Source: Micavibrio aeruginosavorus
GTDB taxonomy: Bacteria; Pseudomonadota; Alphaproteobacteria; UBA9219
DNA length: 5,095 nucleotides
Reading direction: 5' to 3'
Assembly (NCBI GenBank): GCA_020720905.1
Contig: DYNT01000094.1
Coordinates: forward strand, 1-5,095
Below are positions 4,245 through 5,095 of this stretch, piece by piece; position 1 is the first letter of the stretch; each line of letters opens with the position of its first letter. The notes under the pieces were generated by a model. That model made no database searches. It had not been told where the DNA came from and saw nothing but the letters and a program-made list of their open reading frames with translations. The translations under genes were made by a program, and so were the position numbers.

Positions 4245-5095
4245 TTAGACCGAAGAGCTATCTCTGAAAAGTTTACCGTGTTGCAAGAGCAGACCCATTT
4301 GCTGATCCATAAAGGTGCGTGTTTGGCCAATTCGTTTTTCACGGATACAGTTGCGGAAAGGTGATGCTTGATTATGCGGCTCCGTAATAAAGAACTGCGC
4401 GTGAAGGCCTTGTGGCATGATGGTTTGATGGATAACAGCGGTGAGCCCCGTGGCCAAGAGCGTTGTGGCGCGTTCGCCAACGGCTTGTTCGGCTAACTGT
4501 AAGAGACCTTCAAGCGATTCTTCAATGCTTCCGGCATGCATCGATGTGATGACGAGGTGACCCGATGTTGCCGCACGAAGAAGCTGGTTGGCGGCTTCGG
4601 GGGTGCGCAGTTCTCCCACAAAGATATAACGTGGATGCCAGCGCATGCTGCGTTTAAGCATAGCGGCCCATTCGTGATCCTCTTTCACTTCAATCTGATA
4701 GCAAAAGCCATGTTCGTTGTGGCGACCTTCAAGATCATATTCGACTGGATCTTCGATGGTGAAGGCGACGCCACCCAAGTTGCTGAGGAAATCTGCTAAA
4801 AAGGAGCATGCCGTTGTTGTTTTGCCTTGTCCTGTTGAGCCGCAAAGGAGGATTAACCCGTGACGTTTTCCTAAAGCCCGTAAATGGGGGACGAGGGCAG
4901 GGAGGAAGCCCAATTTTTCGATCATCGGTGGGATGGAATTAATTTTACGAAGAGAGGCCCAGAGCAACCCGCCTGCTGTGCGCACCTTGGCGGCGCGCAT
5001 GCGAACGCCTTCATAGGTGAGCCCCATTTCTTCATCAACAAATTTTGTTTTAAGATAACTTCCCAAAGCTGTTATGGCGTCCAGATAGTCACTGG
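4245..5095 (-). CDS. PilT/GspE-superfamily secretion ATPase, N-terminus cut off by window
   Basis: About 282 C-terminal residues are visible; the frame stays open through the right edge, so the TTG near 5066 is probably not the real start. The end of the N-terminal domain reads GVRMRAAKVRTAGG, then LRKINSIPPMIEKLG, matching the PilT linker. The ATPase core has Walker A GSTGQGKT (4818-4841), an Asp box TIEDPVEY, Walker B YIFVGELR, and a His box SGHLVITSMHAGS. The C-terminal SPFRNCIREKRIGQ looks like a degenerate form of the PilT AIRNLIRE segment. Such hexameric cytoplasmic motors drive pilus extension or retraction, type II secretion or conjugative transfer. It looks most PilT-like, but the Walker B region reads GELRTPEAA instead of the PilT GEMRDLET, so a T4SS- or conjugation-linked ATPase cannot be excluded. 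Sampled sequence lines have 40-52% G+C against 63-68% in sampled ntrY lines, possibly a different origin. It is convergent with ntrY and probably unrelated to it. Confidence 0.88.
   Translation of the reverse strand, partial: SDYLDAITALGSYLKTKFVDEEMGLTYEGVRMRAAKVRTAGGLLWASLRKINSIPPMIEKLGFLPALVPHLRALGKRHGLILLCGSTGQGKTTTACSFLADFLSNLGGVAFTIEDPVEYDLEGRHNEHGFCYQIEVKEDHEWAAMLKRSMRWHPRYIFVGELRTPEAANQLLRAATSGHLVITSMHAGSIEESLEGLLQLAEQAVGERATTLLATGLTAVIHQTIMPQGLHAQFFITEPHNQASPFRNCIREKRIGQTRTFMDQQMGLLLQHGKLFRDSSSV

Noticed and set aside
4233..4364. A 43-codon frame starting at the ATGA overlap with the ntrY stop, considered as an ntrX remnant
   Set aside because: Its translation has no receiver-domain features, and it lies antisense to the well-supported ATPase C-terminus.

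Overview
The window looks like a piece of an alphaproteobacterial chromosome of moderately high G+C. The main evidence is the order of three + strand genes: a DusB/NifR3-type tRNA-dihydrouridine synthase, a small Fis/NtrC-type DNA-binding protein, and a full-length NtrY-type membrane histidine kinase. The usual alphaproteobacterial order is nifR3(dusB)-ntrB-ntrC-ntrY-ntrX. Here ntrB and nearly all of ntrC are absent and ntrX does not follow ntrY, so the window shows a reduced or rearranged ntr locus. I cannot name the genus; a repeat-rich, deeply branching alphaproteobacterial lineage is a reasonable guess and no more.

Layout. Bases 1-87 are non-coding and T-rich with one short hairpin. Bases 88-210 hold a palindromic intergenic repeat (copy A). 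Bases 245-283 are an array of a CCCTGAA heptamer that runs almost up to the dusB start at 298. dusB ends at 1272. Copy B of the palindromic repeat fills 1310-1427, and the Fis-like gene (1429-1788) starts two bases later. A different, compound palindrome of about 170 bp fills 1801-1970. After a good Shine-Dalgarno site, ntrY runs 2023-4236. On the - strand, 4245-5095 is the 3' part of a PilT/GspE-superfamily secretion or pilus ATPase whose N-terminus lies beyond the right edge. Its stop codon is 8 bases from that of ntrY.

How the genes may work together. In related bacteria DusB modifies the tRNA D-loop, NtrC-type proteins control nitrogen genes, and NtrY signals to its response regulator NtrX. 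Here the DNA-binding module stands alone with no receiver and no AAA+ domain, so it cannot be a classical sigma-54 activator and should act more like Fis. NtrY would need a response regulator encoded elsewhere. The PilT-like ATPase is convergent, has lower G+C in the lines I counted, and is probably functionally unrelated.

The most interesting points are the free-standing NtrC/Fis domain sitting where ntrB-ntrC would be (parallel to the dusB-fis operon of gammaproteobacteria), the two repeat copies whose arms are exchanged relative to their core, and the fact that each spacer of this reduced operon is occupied by a repeat element.
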